From contig JBHENC010000003.1 of assembly GCA_046262295.1 (NCBI GenBank), forward strand, positions 372,001-436,000: a stretch of 64,000 nucleotides of DNA, read 5' to 3'. Shown here piece after piece: positions 8,824 to 17,585 of the stretch. Under the pieces are notes generated by a model. It made no database searches and was not told the origin of the DNA. It saw only the letters and a list, made by a program, of their open reading frames with translations. Origin of the DNA: JBHENC01 sp046262295. GTDB lineage: Bacteria; Acidobacteriota; Blastocatellia; Pyrinomonadales; Pyrinomonadaceae. How positions within the stretch are numbered: the stretch's first letter is position 1; each line of letters opens with the position of its first letter. The position numbers were made by a program, and so were the translations under genes.

Positions 8824-9434
8824 GAGATTCTCCCGATAATTGTTTCGCCGCCGCGCACGCGCGCGCCTTCCCGCACCCACACTTCCACTTCCGGCGGCAG
8901 CACGAGGTCTGTGCGCGAACTGAACTTAATCAGGCCGAAGCGTTCGCCGAGAGTGACGGAATCTCCGGCGCGTTTCCAACAGATGATGCGCCGCGCCAGC
9001 ACTCCGGCAATCTGTTTGCAGACCACAGTGATGCGCGCACCTTCTATCGTCAGAGTGTTCTGCTCGTTGACGAGGCTCGATTCTTCGCGCGTCGCCATCA
9101 GGAAACGCCCTTTGGCATACGTCACGTCTTTGATCGTGCCCGCAATCGGCGCGCGATTGATATGCACGTCGAGCGGTGAAAGAAAGATACTGACGAGCGT
9201 CGACGAATGCGCATCATCCGGCGCGAGGCGGCGCACGCGCGTTACGCGGCCATCCGCCGGAGAGAGCACAACGTCAGAGTCCTCGGGGGCGTTGCGCACG
9301 GGATCACGAAAGAAGTAGGCCATAAACGCGGCCAGCGCAAAGAGCACGAGCGCCAGCCACCACACGCCCGCGAACAACGCCAGAAGCGCAGCGGCGGCTG
9401 GAATAAAGATATATGGAAAACCTTCGCGTGCCAC
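8820..9434 (-). CDS. psd: Phosphatidylserine decarboxylase proenzyme, short type
   Basis: Psd decarboxylates phosphatidylserine to phosphatidylethanolamine with a pyruvoyl group made by self-cleavage. At 204 residues it belongs to the short class. Two N-terminal hydrophobic segments (about residues 8-40) are followed by FFRDPVR, LSPADGRV, IFLSPLDVHINRAP and a C-terminal KFSSRTDLVLP. The self-cleavage motif of short enzymes is normally FGS followed by R.D, cut between Gly and Ser; here residues 171-173 are Phe-Ser-Ser, codons TTC AGT TCG, so the residue before the scissile bond is Ser instead of Gly. Ser-Ser cleavage is known in pyruvoyl histidine decarboxylase, so processing remains plausible. 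Its stop overlaps the pssA start. Confidence 0.93.
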   Translation of the reverse strand: MAREGFPYIFIPAAAALLALFAGVWWLALVLFALAAFMAYFFRDPVRNAPEDSDVVLSPADGRVTRVRRLAPDDAHSSTLVSIFLSPLDVHINRAPIAGTIKDVTYAKGRFLMATREESSLVNEQNTLTIEGARITVVCKQIAGVLARRIICWKRAGDSVTLGERFGLIKFSSRTDLVLPPEVEVWVREGARVRGGETIIGRIS

Positions 9435-9525
9435 AATTATACGTCAACCTCTTCCTTATCTATCCGAGTATCTTAAGTGCGCGTCGCAATTTCAGTATGC
9501 GCTAGTATCCTGAATCTTAACAAAT

Positions 9526-9557
9526 AAGGGGCGCCCGCGAGAATGACAGCGCCCCTT
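9526..9557 (-). terminator. Hairpin downstream of the DUF465 gene
   Basis: AAGGGGCGC and GCGCCCCTT form a perfect nine-pair stem with a 14-base loop. Read on the minus strand it follows the stop at 9606 and is trailed by a T-rich tail, so it probably ends the tsaB-rimI-DUF465 transcript before psd. Confidence 0.6.
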
Positions 9558-9605
9558 CGACATACGATGTTTGTTGCAAAATTACTGCCGGGTGATTTTT
9601 AAGAA

Positions 9606-9848
9606 TCAGTGCCCGGAGCCGTCGCCTTGCCGGTGTTGGTGCAGGATGGTCTGCATCTGGTCTTTGACGGCCAACTTCTTTTTCTTCAAAGTAACTTCTT
9701 CCAATTGTTCTTCATCGCTTGGGTAAGCGAGGGCTGTCAATTCGCTGAGGCGTGCTTCGTAGCGTCCGTGTTCGCGCGCCAGTTCGCGGAACTCTGGATC
9801 GCTGGTCATTAACTGCGACTGTAAACTGTCCGTCCCGGTTACTTCCAT
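9606..9848 (-). CDS. DUF465 (YdcH-like) small coiled-coil protein
   Basis: An 80-residue, highly charged protein of unknown role. It has the DUF465 signature: a helical repeat region FRELAREHGRYEARLSEL, a short loop, then EEVTLKKKKLAVKDQMQTIL, i.e. the conserved E...LKK+KL..KD.M..IL pattern. No signal peptide or membrane segment is present, so it should be cytosolic and largely alpha-helical. The ATG at 9848 is preceded by AGGAGG on the minus strand, a strong ribosome site. It lies 129 bp downstream of rimI on the same strand and is followed by a hairpin. Family assignment is good; function is unknown. Confidence 0.8.
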   Translation of the reverse strand: MEVTGTDSLQSQLMTSDPEFRELAREHGRYEARLSELTALAYPSDEEQLEEVTLKKKKLAVKDQMQTILHQHRQGDGSGH

Positions 9849-9977
9849 ATTTGAGAAGCCTCCTTTTCAGATGCCTGAAATGCTGTCACTCTCGGTGTGG
9901 CGGACAAAACTTTGTCACGCCCCGTTTGCTTCGAGCCAAAATGTTAACGCAAAGGACACATACATATCAAGCCATAT

Positions 9978-10487
9978 TCAAAACTCCGCGACCATGATGA
10001 GCGCATCGTCGGGCGGCGACGTATAGTAATGCCGCCGTCGCGCCGTTGCCTTAAACCCCTGCCGTAAATAGAGAGATTGCGCGCGCAGGTTGGAGGCACG
10101 GACTTCGAGCAACGCGCGTAGCGCGCCCTCGCGCCGTCCGTCTTCGAGCACACGCTCGAGCAGCGCCGCACCGACGCCGCGCCTTCTATATGCTTCACGC
10201 ACCGCGATGTTGTTAACGTGCAACTCGCCTGCGCCGATCCGTGCGGCAATGAATCCCGCAAGCCTTTGATTGTTCGCCTCTACGTCGCGCGCGGCACTAT
10301 CAAATCGCGCAATCAGCATTATGCTCTCGCGCGCGCGCGACAGCTCCGCGAAATAGGCGTCCCAGCCCCAGCAGCTTAATCCGCTTGCTTCCTCTATCTC
10401 GACGACCTCCAGCAGATCGTGCTCCGTCATACGCTGAAGCGTAATGGCCGCGCGGCCTACTTCGCGTGCCGGTTTTCCCCTTGACAT
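9978..10487 (-). CDS. rimI: Ribosomal protein S18-alanine N-acetyltransferase-like GNAT
   Basis: A 169-residue GNAT protein. Family members acetylate the N terminus of ribosomal protein S18 (RimI), though paralogues have other targets. Visible motifs: ITLQRMTEHDLLEVVEIEE at the start, IAARIGAGELHVNNIAVREAYRRRGVGAALLERVL (acetyl-CoA binding R..G.G), then LEVRASNLRAQSLYLRQGF. This is the RimI pattern, and the 31-bp overlap with tsaB upstream is the common tsaB-rimI arrangement. The ATG at 10487 is embedded in the last codons of tsaB, so translation is likely coupled. The exact substrate is inferred from context. Confidence 0.9.
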   Translation of the reverse strand: MSRGKPAREVGRAAITLQRMTEHDLLEVVEIEEASGLSCWGWDAYFAELSRARESIMLIARFDSAARDVEANNQRLAGFIAARIGAGELHVNNIAVREAYRRRGVGAALLERVLEDGRREGALRALLEVRASNLRAQSLYLRQGFKATARRRHYYTSPPDDALIMVAEF

Positions 10488-11272
10488 AATCGGCTAATCT
10501 CCGCATCCGACATTCGCACGTACAAGGCTTGCAACTCTTCCGGGCGCGACGGCGCAGCACTGCCGCGATAATCCGTTAAGGCGAGCGCAGAAAGTTGTTC
10601 CGCCAGACATTCGACAGGCTTTGCCATTCTCCACAAACCGCCCTGCGTCTCCGCCCGCCCGCCTTTATGAACTCTCAACATAGCTTCGTCATCCGCCTCA
10701 TCTTCAAACGCAATACCGGCACGCGTCGCGCCCTCTTCGATCAACTCCGCAAAAGCGCGCGCGCCTTCGCCTGCCCATATAAGAGCGCGTGTGCCCTGCA
10801 TCTCGTTCAGCAAATCCTGCGGCCGCGCGTGTCCGGGCGCAGACAAAGCGCGTATATGACGTTGTTCGTTGACCGCGAGCAATTGCCAGAAGACTTCGCC
10901 GCGCCCTGCCGGAAGCATCGCCAGCGTCGCCGCCGAGACACCTGCCGCGCGCGCGATACCGTAGAGCGTCGGCACGCCCAGGCAAGGCCGCGCGAGCGTC
11001 GCCGCAAAAGCTTTGATGGTCGCCAGACCGATTCGCAACCCCGTAAAACTGCCCGGCCCTGCGGCGGCCGCGAACAGCTCTATCTCGCCTAAAGTTACAG
11101 ACGACTCTGCGAGCAGCGTTTCGATGTGCGGCAAAAGATTTTGCGAATGCGAGACGGAGGCATCGCCGCCGGAGCGTGTGCCGAGCACGCCGCTGCCGCG
11201 CGCGAGCGCCAGACTGCCCACGCGCGTGGCCGTCTCAATCGTCAGGATCAATGCGGAATCTTTCAGGGGCAC
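10457..11272 (-). CDS. tsaB: tRNA threonylcarbamoyladenosine biosynthesis protein TsaB
   Basis: TsaB is the non-catalytic partner of TsaD in forming t6A37 on ANN-decoding tRNAs. The N-terminal half shows the ASKHA-fold pattern ILTIETATRVGSLAL, SHSQNLLPHIETLL, and the strongly conserved AAGPGSFTGLRIGLATIKAFA. The C-terminal half is variable, as expected. At 271 residues it is slightly longer than the approximately 230 of E. coli. It overlaps rimI downstream. A second t6A enzyme, TsaC, is at 21857-22495, so two members of this pathway are in the window; TsaD and TsaE are not. A 262-bp divergent region separates it from pfkA. Confidence 0.94.
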   Translation of the reverse strand: MPLKDSALILTIETATRVGSLALARGSGVLGTRSGGDASVSHSQNLLPHIETLLAESSVTLGEIELFAAAAGPGSFTGLRIGLATIKAFAATLARPCLGVPTLYGIARAAGVSAATLAMLPAGRGEVFWQLLAVNEQRHIRALSAPGHARPQDLLNEMQGTRALIWAGEGARAFAELIEEGATRAGIAFEDEADDEAMLRVHKGGRAETQGGLWRMAKPVECLAEQLSALALTDYRGSAAPSRPEELQALYVRMSDAEISRLCQGENRHAK

Positions 11273-11534
11273 GAAACCTTAAGGCGTGCGGATAAGCAAT
11301 CTTCCACACCACACTTGAAATGAAACATCTTATTTGACAGGCTGCGCTTTACCGCGCGATTATAAGACGCCGTCTCTTGTGAGCGCAACGCGAAAAGTTT
11401 TCAACGCACGAATAGCAGTGCTGCGTTCAGTTGCGCGAAGGCAGACCGCGCACTCCGGCGTCGGCTGCCGCACCGCTTATTTTTCGCATGGTCTTATACG
11501 AGCAAATTAACGGGTAAAAGAATTTCTCTGAAAC

Positions 11535-12575
11535 ATGACCGAGCAACGCATAGGTATTCTGACGGGCGGCGGCGATTGCCCCGGCCTTAATGCGGCGATT
11601 CGCGCCGTCGTGCGCCGCGCCATTTCGATGAACACGGACGTACTCGGCATCAAGAACGGCTGGATGGGGCTGGTCGAAGGCGATGTCGAGCCGCTCACAC
11701 GCTATTCCGTCACAGGCATACTACCGCGCGGCGGCACGATTCTCGGAACATCACGCTTCAATCCGCTAAAGGAGGCACAGGCCGTCGAGCGCCTGCAACA
11801 CAACTGGCGCAAATACGATCTAAACGCGCTCGTCGTGATCGGTGGCGAGGGCACGCTCTCCGCCGCGCTTGAGATGTGGAACAAATACAAGTTGCCGCTC
11901 GTCGCCATTCCCAAGACGATTGACAACGATCTGGCGGGCACGGATTTTACTTTCGGTTTCGATACGGCCATCGGCGTCGTCACCGATGCCGTTGACAGAT
12001 TGCACTCGACTGCCGAATCGCATCATCGCGTGATGGTCGTCGAAGTGATGGGCAGACATACCGGATGGATCGCCGCTTACGGCGGCATCGCGGGCGGAGC
12101 CGACGTGATTCTCGTGCCGGAGCATCCGTTCAGGCTCTCACAGATTTGCGAGGTGCTTGACCAGCGACGACAGCAAGGTCGCGCCTTCTCCATCGTCGTC
12201 GTAGCCGAAGACGCGCACCCGCACCCGGATGAAAATTTTCTGAATAATGAAGCTCACGCGGAGATTTTTCAGCACGACCGGCTGGGCGGCATCGGCAATA
12301 TTCTGGGGCGCGAGATAGAGCGTTGCACAAAGATTGAAACGCGCGTCACACAGCTCGGCTACGTGCAGCGCGGCGGCTCGCCCACCGCTTTTGATCGCGT
12401 GCTGGCGACGCGCTTCGGCGTCAAAGCTTTCGACATGGTCGCCGCACAGGAATGGGGACGCATGGCCGCCCTGCAAGGCAGCCGTATTACCAGCGTGCCG
12501 CTCGAAGAGGCCGTCGGCACGCTCAAGTGTCTTGACGAAGAGATTTACCGCATCGTCGAAGTCTTCTTCGGTTAA
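11535..12575 (+). CDS. pfkA: 6-phosphofructokinase, Gly104/Lys124 (group III) type
   Basis: This enzyme phosphorylates fructose 6-phosphate at C1 in glycolysis. Diagnostic segments are GILTGGGDCPGLNAAIR (residues 7-23), IGGEGTL (102-108), PKTIDNDLAGTDFTFGFDTA (126-145) and MGRHTGWIA (172-180). The position equal to E. coli Gly104 is Gly (GGEG), which favours ATP, while the position equal to Gly124 is Lys (PKTIDND), typical of PPi enzymes. This mix defines the group III enzymes of actinomycetes and others, many ATP-dependent, so the phosphoryl donor cannot be fixed from sequence. At 346 residues it has normal length. No strong ribosome site precedes the ATG. It heads a plus-strand run of genes. 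Confidence 0.94.
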   Translation: MTEQRIGILTGGGDCPGLNAAIRAVVRRAISMNTDVLGIKNGWMGLVEGDVEPLTRYSVTGILPRGGTILGTSRFNPLKEAQAVERLQHNWRKYDLNALVVIGGEGTLSAALEMWNKYKLPLVAIPKTIDNDLAGTDFTFGFDTAIGVVTDAVDRLHSTAESHHRVMVVEVMGRHTGWIAAYGGIAGGADVILVPEHPFRLSQICEVLDQRRQQGRAFSIVVVAEDAHPHPDENFLNNEAHAEIFQHDRLGGIGNILGREIERCTKIETRVTQLGYVQRGGSPTAFDRVLATRFGVKAFDMVAAQEWGRMAALQGSRITSVPLEEAVGTLKCLDEEIYRIVEVFFG

Positions 12576-12672
12576 GATTACCGGCGCTGCTCGAAGCCGC
12601 GCGGAATCGTCCGGCAATTTTTCCGCTTTTCCAAAGTTTCTCGAGTCATGTTCAAGAGGATTGTTTGCAGAA

Positions 12673-14619
12673 ATGAAAATCTGCCCCGCCTGCCAGCGAT
12701 GCTACGAAGACACGGACGCGCATTGTTCCTTTGATGGAACGACGCTCGTCGAATCGCGTCATGGCCCCTGCCTCATCACGGATAAGTATCGCCTTGACCG
12801 TATCCTCGGCCGGGGCGGGATGGGCGCAGTTTACGTTGGCACGCACGTTGATCTTGATCGTCGTGTCGCCATCAAACTGTTGCTGCCGGAGTTTACAGCC
12901 GAACCGGAAGCTCTCGAACGCTTTCGCCGCGAAGCGCGCGCCGCCGCCAAGCTCAATCATCAGAACGTCGCGGATACTTATGATTACGGTTTGCTGCCGA
13001 CCGGCGGCGCGTACATCGTGATGGAGCTTGTCAACGGCCAAAGCCTGCGCGAATACATGAACGCGGCGGGGGCGTTGCCGTTCCCGGAAGCCGTCGCCAT
13101 CGCCCGCCAAACCTGTGAAGGCATCGAAGCAGCGCACCGCAGCGGCATCGTTCACCGCGATTTGAAACCCGGCAATATTATTTTGATGCGCGATCATCAA
13201 GACCGCCTGCTCGTCAAAGTCGTGGACTTCGGCGTGGCGAAATTAAAAGAGCAAACAACGACATCGGGCGGCGCATTGACCGCTTCCGGCTCGCTGATCG
13301 GCACGCCGCGCTACATGGCTCCCGAACAATGTTCGGGCTATCCGGCTGACGCCCGCTCGGACATTTATAGTCTCGGCGTAATTCTCTATGAAATGATCGC
13401 CGGTCGCCCACCCTTCGACGCGCCGACAGCCACCGCCATCGCCATCAAACATATTCAGGAGCCGCCGACACCGTTGCGCGAGTTCCGCGCGGATGTTTCG
13501 CCGGAGCTGGAAAAGATCGTGATGAAATCGCTCGCCAAAGAACCGGAGTCGCGTCCACAAACGGCTGCCGATTTCGCAACCGAGCTGGAAGAGATTGCGC
13601 GCGAGTTGCAACCGTCATCGAACTCTAACGCAGGCCGCGCCGCACACATTGAACCGGCACACTTCTCTTATGATCCGCAGACCGGCGTGGCGGTGGGCGG
13701 TCAGACCAACCCTCAAGCCTTTGAAGCACAGGGCGAGACGAAGCGCGTGGGCGAGCCGACCAACGAACACTCTTTTCCGCGCGAGCCGTCCGGCAACGAA
13801 CCCATTCCGACCCCGGCGTTTGCTTCCGACGCAGTCGTTCAGCCGCAACCCACAGAGACATTCGCAGTTGCGCCTGCGTCGCCCGCGCGTGTTGAAGAAA
13901 AGACTGCCGCAGGAGTTCCCGCCCCCGATACCGTAAGCGATGCGCAGCCTGCCACTATTCCTGCCGCCGATAAAATTTCCCCGGTGACTTCATCCGAACC
14001 TGCTGCACGCTCGCCGTTTCTGCACTACACGGCGATTGGACTTGTGGTCGCGGCGGTGGCCTGCGGAATCACTTTGTGGGCGATGTCGCAAAGAGATTCG
14101 ACTAATGAAGCAACGCGGCGCGCGAGCGATGATTCAGCAACGATGAGCGCAGTGAAGAACGAGGCAAAGAGTACGAGCAGTGTGGATCGCTCAGTGCCTG
14201 CGAACACCGCACGCAATAGCGAGGCGACGACGTCAACAGAACAAACGGCGCGTGATCCGCGCGAGGAACTGCGCACGTCGCTCGATGATTGGGTGGCCGC
14301 AACGAACGCGCGTGATGTCGCTAAACTGATGAACTTTTATGCGCCCGTGCTCAAAAAATATTATTTGAAGCCGAATGCTTCGGCAGCCTTTGTGCGCACG
14401 GATAAAATAAACCTCTTTTCGCGCACCACTTCTGTTAACGTGCGTGTCGCGGAACCTAAATTGACGGTTAGCGCGGATGGCCGTAACGCCACGATGCGCT
14501 ACACTAAGAGTTGGAATTTCACGGGCGCGCGTGCCGACGCCGGACAAGCGTTGGAAGAGTTGCACTGGGTCAAAACAAACAACGGATGGAAGATAATCGG
14601 CGAGCGCGACTTACGTTAA
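12673..14619 (+). CDS. Membrane Ser/Thr kinase with zinc ribbon and external NTF2-like domain
   Basis: A 648-residue PknB-type kinase. The N terminus has a possible zinc ribbon (C4, C7, C10, C18 in MKICPACQRCYEDTDAHC). The kinase domain has the glycine loop GRGGMGAVYVG (46-56), catalytic Lys68, HRDLKPGN (161-168), DFG (185-187) and APE (216-218), so it should be active. A Pro/Ala/Thr-rich linker leads to one membrane segment (HYTAIGLVVAAVACGITLWAM) and a C-terminal region of about 120 residues (LRTSLDDWVAATNARDVAKL to the end) that looks like an NTF2/SnoaL-type fold facing outside. The frame is open far upstream across pfkA, but the ATG at 12673 is the first codon of the conserved protein; AGAGGA lies 13 bases before it. 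Confidence 0.9.
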   Translation: MKICPACQRCYEDTDAHCSFDGTTLVESRHGPCLITDKYRLDRILGRGGMGAVYVGTHVDLDRRVAIKLLLPEFTAEPEALERFRREARAAAKLNHQNVADTYDYGLLPTGGAYIVMELVNGQSLREYMNAAGALPFPEAVAIARQTCEGIEAAHRSGIVHRDLKPGNIILMRDHQDRLLVKVVDFGVAKLKEQTTTSGGALTASGSLIGTPRYMAPEQCSGYPADARSDIYSLGVILYEMIAGRPPFDAPTATAIAIKHIQEPPTPLREFRADVSPELEKIVMKSLAKEPESRPQTAADFATELEEIARELQPSSNSNAGRAAHIEPAHFSYDPQTGVAVGGQTNPQAFEAQGETKRVGEPTNEHSFPREPSGNEPIPTPAFASDAVVQPQPTETFAVAPASPARVEEKTAAGVPAPDTVSDAQPATIPAADKISPVTSSEPAARSPFLHYTAIGLVVAAVACGITLWAMSQRDSTNEATRRASDDSATMSAVKNEAKSTSSVDRSVPANTARNSEATTSTEQTARDPREELRTSLDDWVAATNARDVAKLMNFYAPVLKKYYLKPNASAAFVRTDKINLFSRTTSVNVRVAEPKLTVSADGRNATMRYTKSWNFTGARADAGQALEELHWVKTNNGWKIIGERDLR

Positions 14620-14693
14620 GCGAGAATTTGCGATGAAAGGGATTTACCGCTTGCGGCCTCGCCCCTCACACACGGTTCGATATATTTTTTAGC

Positions 14694-17537
14694 ATGACCT
14701 TAACTCCTCAAACACCTATGTTGCGGCAGTATCAGGAATTGAAGAAACAGCATCCCGGCACGCTCCTCTTTTTTCGGCTGGGCGATTTCTACGAACTCTT
14801 CTATGACGACGCGGTAACGAGCGCGCGCGAGTTGCAGATTACTTTGACGGCGCGCCATAAAGAGCGCGGCGATCCGGTTCCGATGTGCGGCGTGCCGCAT
14901 CATGCGGCGGCGACTCATATCGCCAAGCTTGTACGCAAAGGTTATCGCGTCGCCATCTGCGAGCAGACCGAAGAGGCGTCAAAGACGAAGAAGCTTGTGC
15001 GCCGCGAAGTCGTGCGCATTATCACGCCGGGCACGGCCGTTGATCCGCAGCTCTTAGACGAACGCGAAAGCGTTTATCTCGCGGCGGTGTGCGGCAGCGG
15101 CGACCAGATGGCGGCGGCGTTTCTGGATTTATCCACCGGCGAATTCCGCGTGACAGACACGCACGGCAAAGAGAGCTGGCCGAAGATCATCGCGGACATC
15201 GAAGCCTATGCCCCGCGCGAACTGCTCTTCCCCGCCTCGCTCGCCCAATTGCTGCAAAACGCGCATCAAACTTCGCCGCGCACCGCACCGCTTCCGCTTA
15301 CGAAAAATCCTTCTGCAACCCCGGAGACGTTATCGGACGCGAGCAAGGATACCGACGCTTTGTCTGAGAGCCACGCAGCGATGAGTGCGCGCAAGGCTTC
15401 GACGGATGCGGTGTTCGGCGGCGCGACGCTGACGCCTCTGGATGATTGGTTATGGCAGCGCGAGGCTTGCGCCGAACTGTTGCGTGAGCACTTTCATGTG
15501 CTTTCGCTCGACGCTTTTAATCTGGAAGATAAGTTTGAGGCGGTGCGAGCCGCCGGTGTCTGTTTGCGTTATGCGCAGGAGACGCAGCGCGCCGCCGCCG
15601 CGCACGTCACGGAGATTAATTATTTCGAGCCGCAGAATCATCTGGTGCTGGACGCGGTGACGGTGCGCAATCTGGAACTCGTGCAAATGCAGCCCGCACA
15701 AAAGCGCGCACACGCCGTCATTGATGTGATTGACGACACGATGACCAATATGGGCGCGCGGCTTTTGCGTTCGTGGTTGCTGCGCCCTTCCGTGCGACGC
15801 GGCGAAATCGAAGCCCGCCATGCCGCCGTCCAAGACATCTACGCCTCGCAAATCAAAAGAGATCAACTGCGGGCGCGCTTAAAAGTCGTCGCAGACATGG
15901 AACGTCTCGCCGGACGCCTCAACATGAACAACGCGACCGCCCGCGATTTAGTCGCCTTGCGTAGCTCGCTTGAGGAAGTGCCGAAGATCAAAGAGACGTT
16001 ATCGGACGCATCGTCGTCGCTGCTGCAAATCCTGTATGAAAGCGCGGACGAGTTGGGCGATGTGCGTTCTTTGATTGCACGCGCAATCAGCGACGAGCCG
16101 CCCGCGAAGCTCTCTGACGGCGGCGCGGTTCGTGAAAAGTATTCGCAGGAGTTGGATGAGTTGCGCGCGATAAGCCGCGACGCCAAGCAGACGATTGCGA
16201 CAATTGAAGCGCGTGAACGTGCGCGCTCCGGCATTTCATCTTTGCGCGTGCGCTTCAACGGCGTCTTCGGTTATTTCATAGAAGTCTCGAAGGCTGCCGC
16301 CATGCGCGTTCCCGCAGACTACGAGCGACGGCAAACTCTCGCCAACGCCGAACGCTACACGACGCCCGAACTGAAAGAATGGGAAACGAAAGTGCTCGGC
16401 GCGGAAGACCGCATCACGCAGTTGGAGATGGAAATCTTTCAACAGGTGTGCCGGGACATCGCGGTTGAAACCAGACGCATACAGGCGACGGCGCGTGCGC
16501 TTGCCTCGCTCGATGCGCTCGCGTCGCTGGCCGAAGTCGCCGTTCGTCGCCGTTACGTGCGGCCTACAATGCACGATGGAGATGAAATAAAGATCGTCGC
16601 CGGTCGTCATCCTGTCGTCGAAGCCTTGAGCGATGATCCGTTTATCGCCAACGACGTTTACATGAATAATTCCACAGACCGTTTGCTGATTATCACGGGG
16701 CCGAACATGGGCGGCAAATCAACTGTCTTGAGGCAGACGGCGATCATCAACATACTCGCGCAGATGGGTTCATTCGTGCCCGCCGAACGCGCGTCATTGC
16801 CGGTGCTTGATCGCGTGTGGACGCGCGTCGGGGCGTCCGACGATCTGGCGCACGGGCGTTCGACGTTCATGGTCGAGATGACGGAGACGGCGACGATTCT
16901 GCACAACGCGACGCCGCGCTCGCTTATATTACTTGACGAAATCGGGCGCGGGACGGCGACGTTCGACGGCCTTTCAATCGCGTGGGCGGTCGCGGAATTT
17001 TTGCACGATTCGGCGGAGCACGCCGCCAAAACGCTCTTTGCGACGCACTATCACGAATTGACGGAACTCGCCGAACGCTTGCCCGGCGCGCAGAATTATC
17101 AGATCACCGCCGCCGAGCGCGAAGGCGAAGTCGTGTTCCTGCACCGGCTCGAACGCGGGCGGGCGTCGAAGTCTTACGGCATCGAAGTGGCACGCCTCGC
17201 AGGGCTTCCCGCGCCGGTGCTCTTGCGCGCCCGCGACGTGCTGGCGCGCCTTGAGCGTTACGAGCTGGATGTCTTCGCAGAAGAGATGAAACAAACAAAC
17301 GCGGGCGACGGCGGCGCGCTGCAAACTCAAAGTCAGGCGCAGAATTTGCACGCAGATGATGGGGCGCTCGGCGCTGTCGCAAGGCGCGCAGGACGCAGAC
17401 GCATCGCCGCGCAGGTCACGCTCTTCGATGCCGCGAACAAAAGCGTGCTTGACGAGTTGCGCGACCTTAATGTAGAAAACCTTGCGCCCGAAGAAGCGCG
17501 CGCGCTATTGAGCGGCCTGCGCGAGCGGCTAATCTGA
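14694..17537 (+). CDS. mutS: DNA mismatch repair protein MutS (copy 1)
   Basis: MutS binds mismatches and small loops and starts mismatch repair with MutL. The mismatch-recognition motif Phe-Tyr-Glu is at residues 32-34 in LGDFYELFYDDA. The clamp/core region (FNGVFGYFIEVSK) and the ATPase follow, with Walker A GPNMGGKST near residue 668, LILLDEIGRGTATFDG and THYHELTELA. Length is 947 residues, longer than the usual 850-880; the excess includes a Ser/Thr/Ala-rich insertion at about residues 190-240 in the connector domain. The C terminus retains a short helical tail for tetramerisation. It is followed after 48 bp by nagZ. A second full MutS lies at 59293-61956 and is clearly divergent in sequence. 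Confidence 0.96.
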   Translation: MTLTPQTPMLRQYQELKKQHPGTLLFFRLGDFYELFYDDAVTSARELQITLTARHKERGDPVPMCGVPHHAAATHIAKLVRKGYRVAICEQTEEASKTKKLVRREVVRIITPGTAVDPQLLDERESVYLAAVCGSGDQMAAAFLDLSTGEFRVTDTHGKESWPKIIADIEAYAPRELLFPASLAQLLQNAHQTSPRTAPLPLTKNPSATPETLSDASKDTDALSESHAAMSARKASTDAVFGGATLTPLDDWLWQREACAELLREHFHVLSLDAFNLEDKFEAVRAAGVCLRYAQETQRAAAAHVTEINYFEPQNHLVLDAVTVRNLELVQMQPAQKRAHAVIDVIDDTMTNMGARLLRSWLLRPSVRRGEIEARHAAVQDIYASQIKRDQLRARLKVVADMERLAGRLNMNNATARDLVALRSSLEEVPKIKETLSDASSSLLQILYESADELGDVRSLIARAISDEPPAKLSDGGAVREKYSQELDELRAISRDAKQTIATIEARERARSGISSLRVRFNGVFGYFIEVSKAAAMRVPADYERRQTLANAERYTTPELKEWETKVLGAEDRITQLEMEIFQQVCRDIAVETRRIQATARALASLDALASLAEVAVRRRYVRPTMHDGDEIKIVAGRHPVVEALSDDPFIANDVYMNNSTDRLLIITGPNMGGKSTVLRQTAIINILAQMGSFVPAERASLPVLDRVWTRVGASDDLAHGRSTFMVEMTETATILHNATPRSLILLDEIGRGTATFDGLSIAWAVAEFLHDSAEHAAKTLFATHYHELTELAERLPGAQNYQITAAEREGEVVFLHRLERGRASKSYGIEVARLAGLPAPVLLRARDVLARLERYELDVFAEEMKQTNAGDGGALQTQSQAQNLHADDGALGAVARRAGRRRIAAQVTLFDAANKSVLDELRDLNVENLAPEEARALLSGLRERLI

Positions 17538-17585
17538 AAGCAAAATCGAGAAACTTTCCGCAAACGAATCCGAACAACTATTTTC

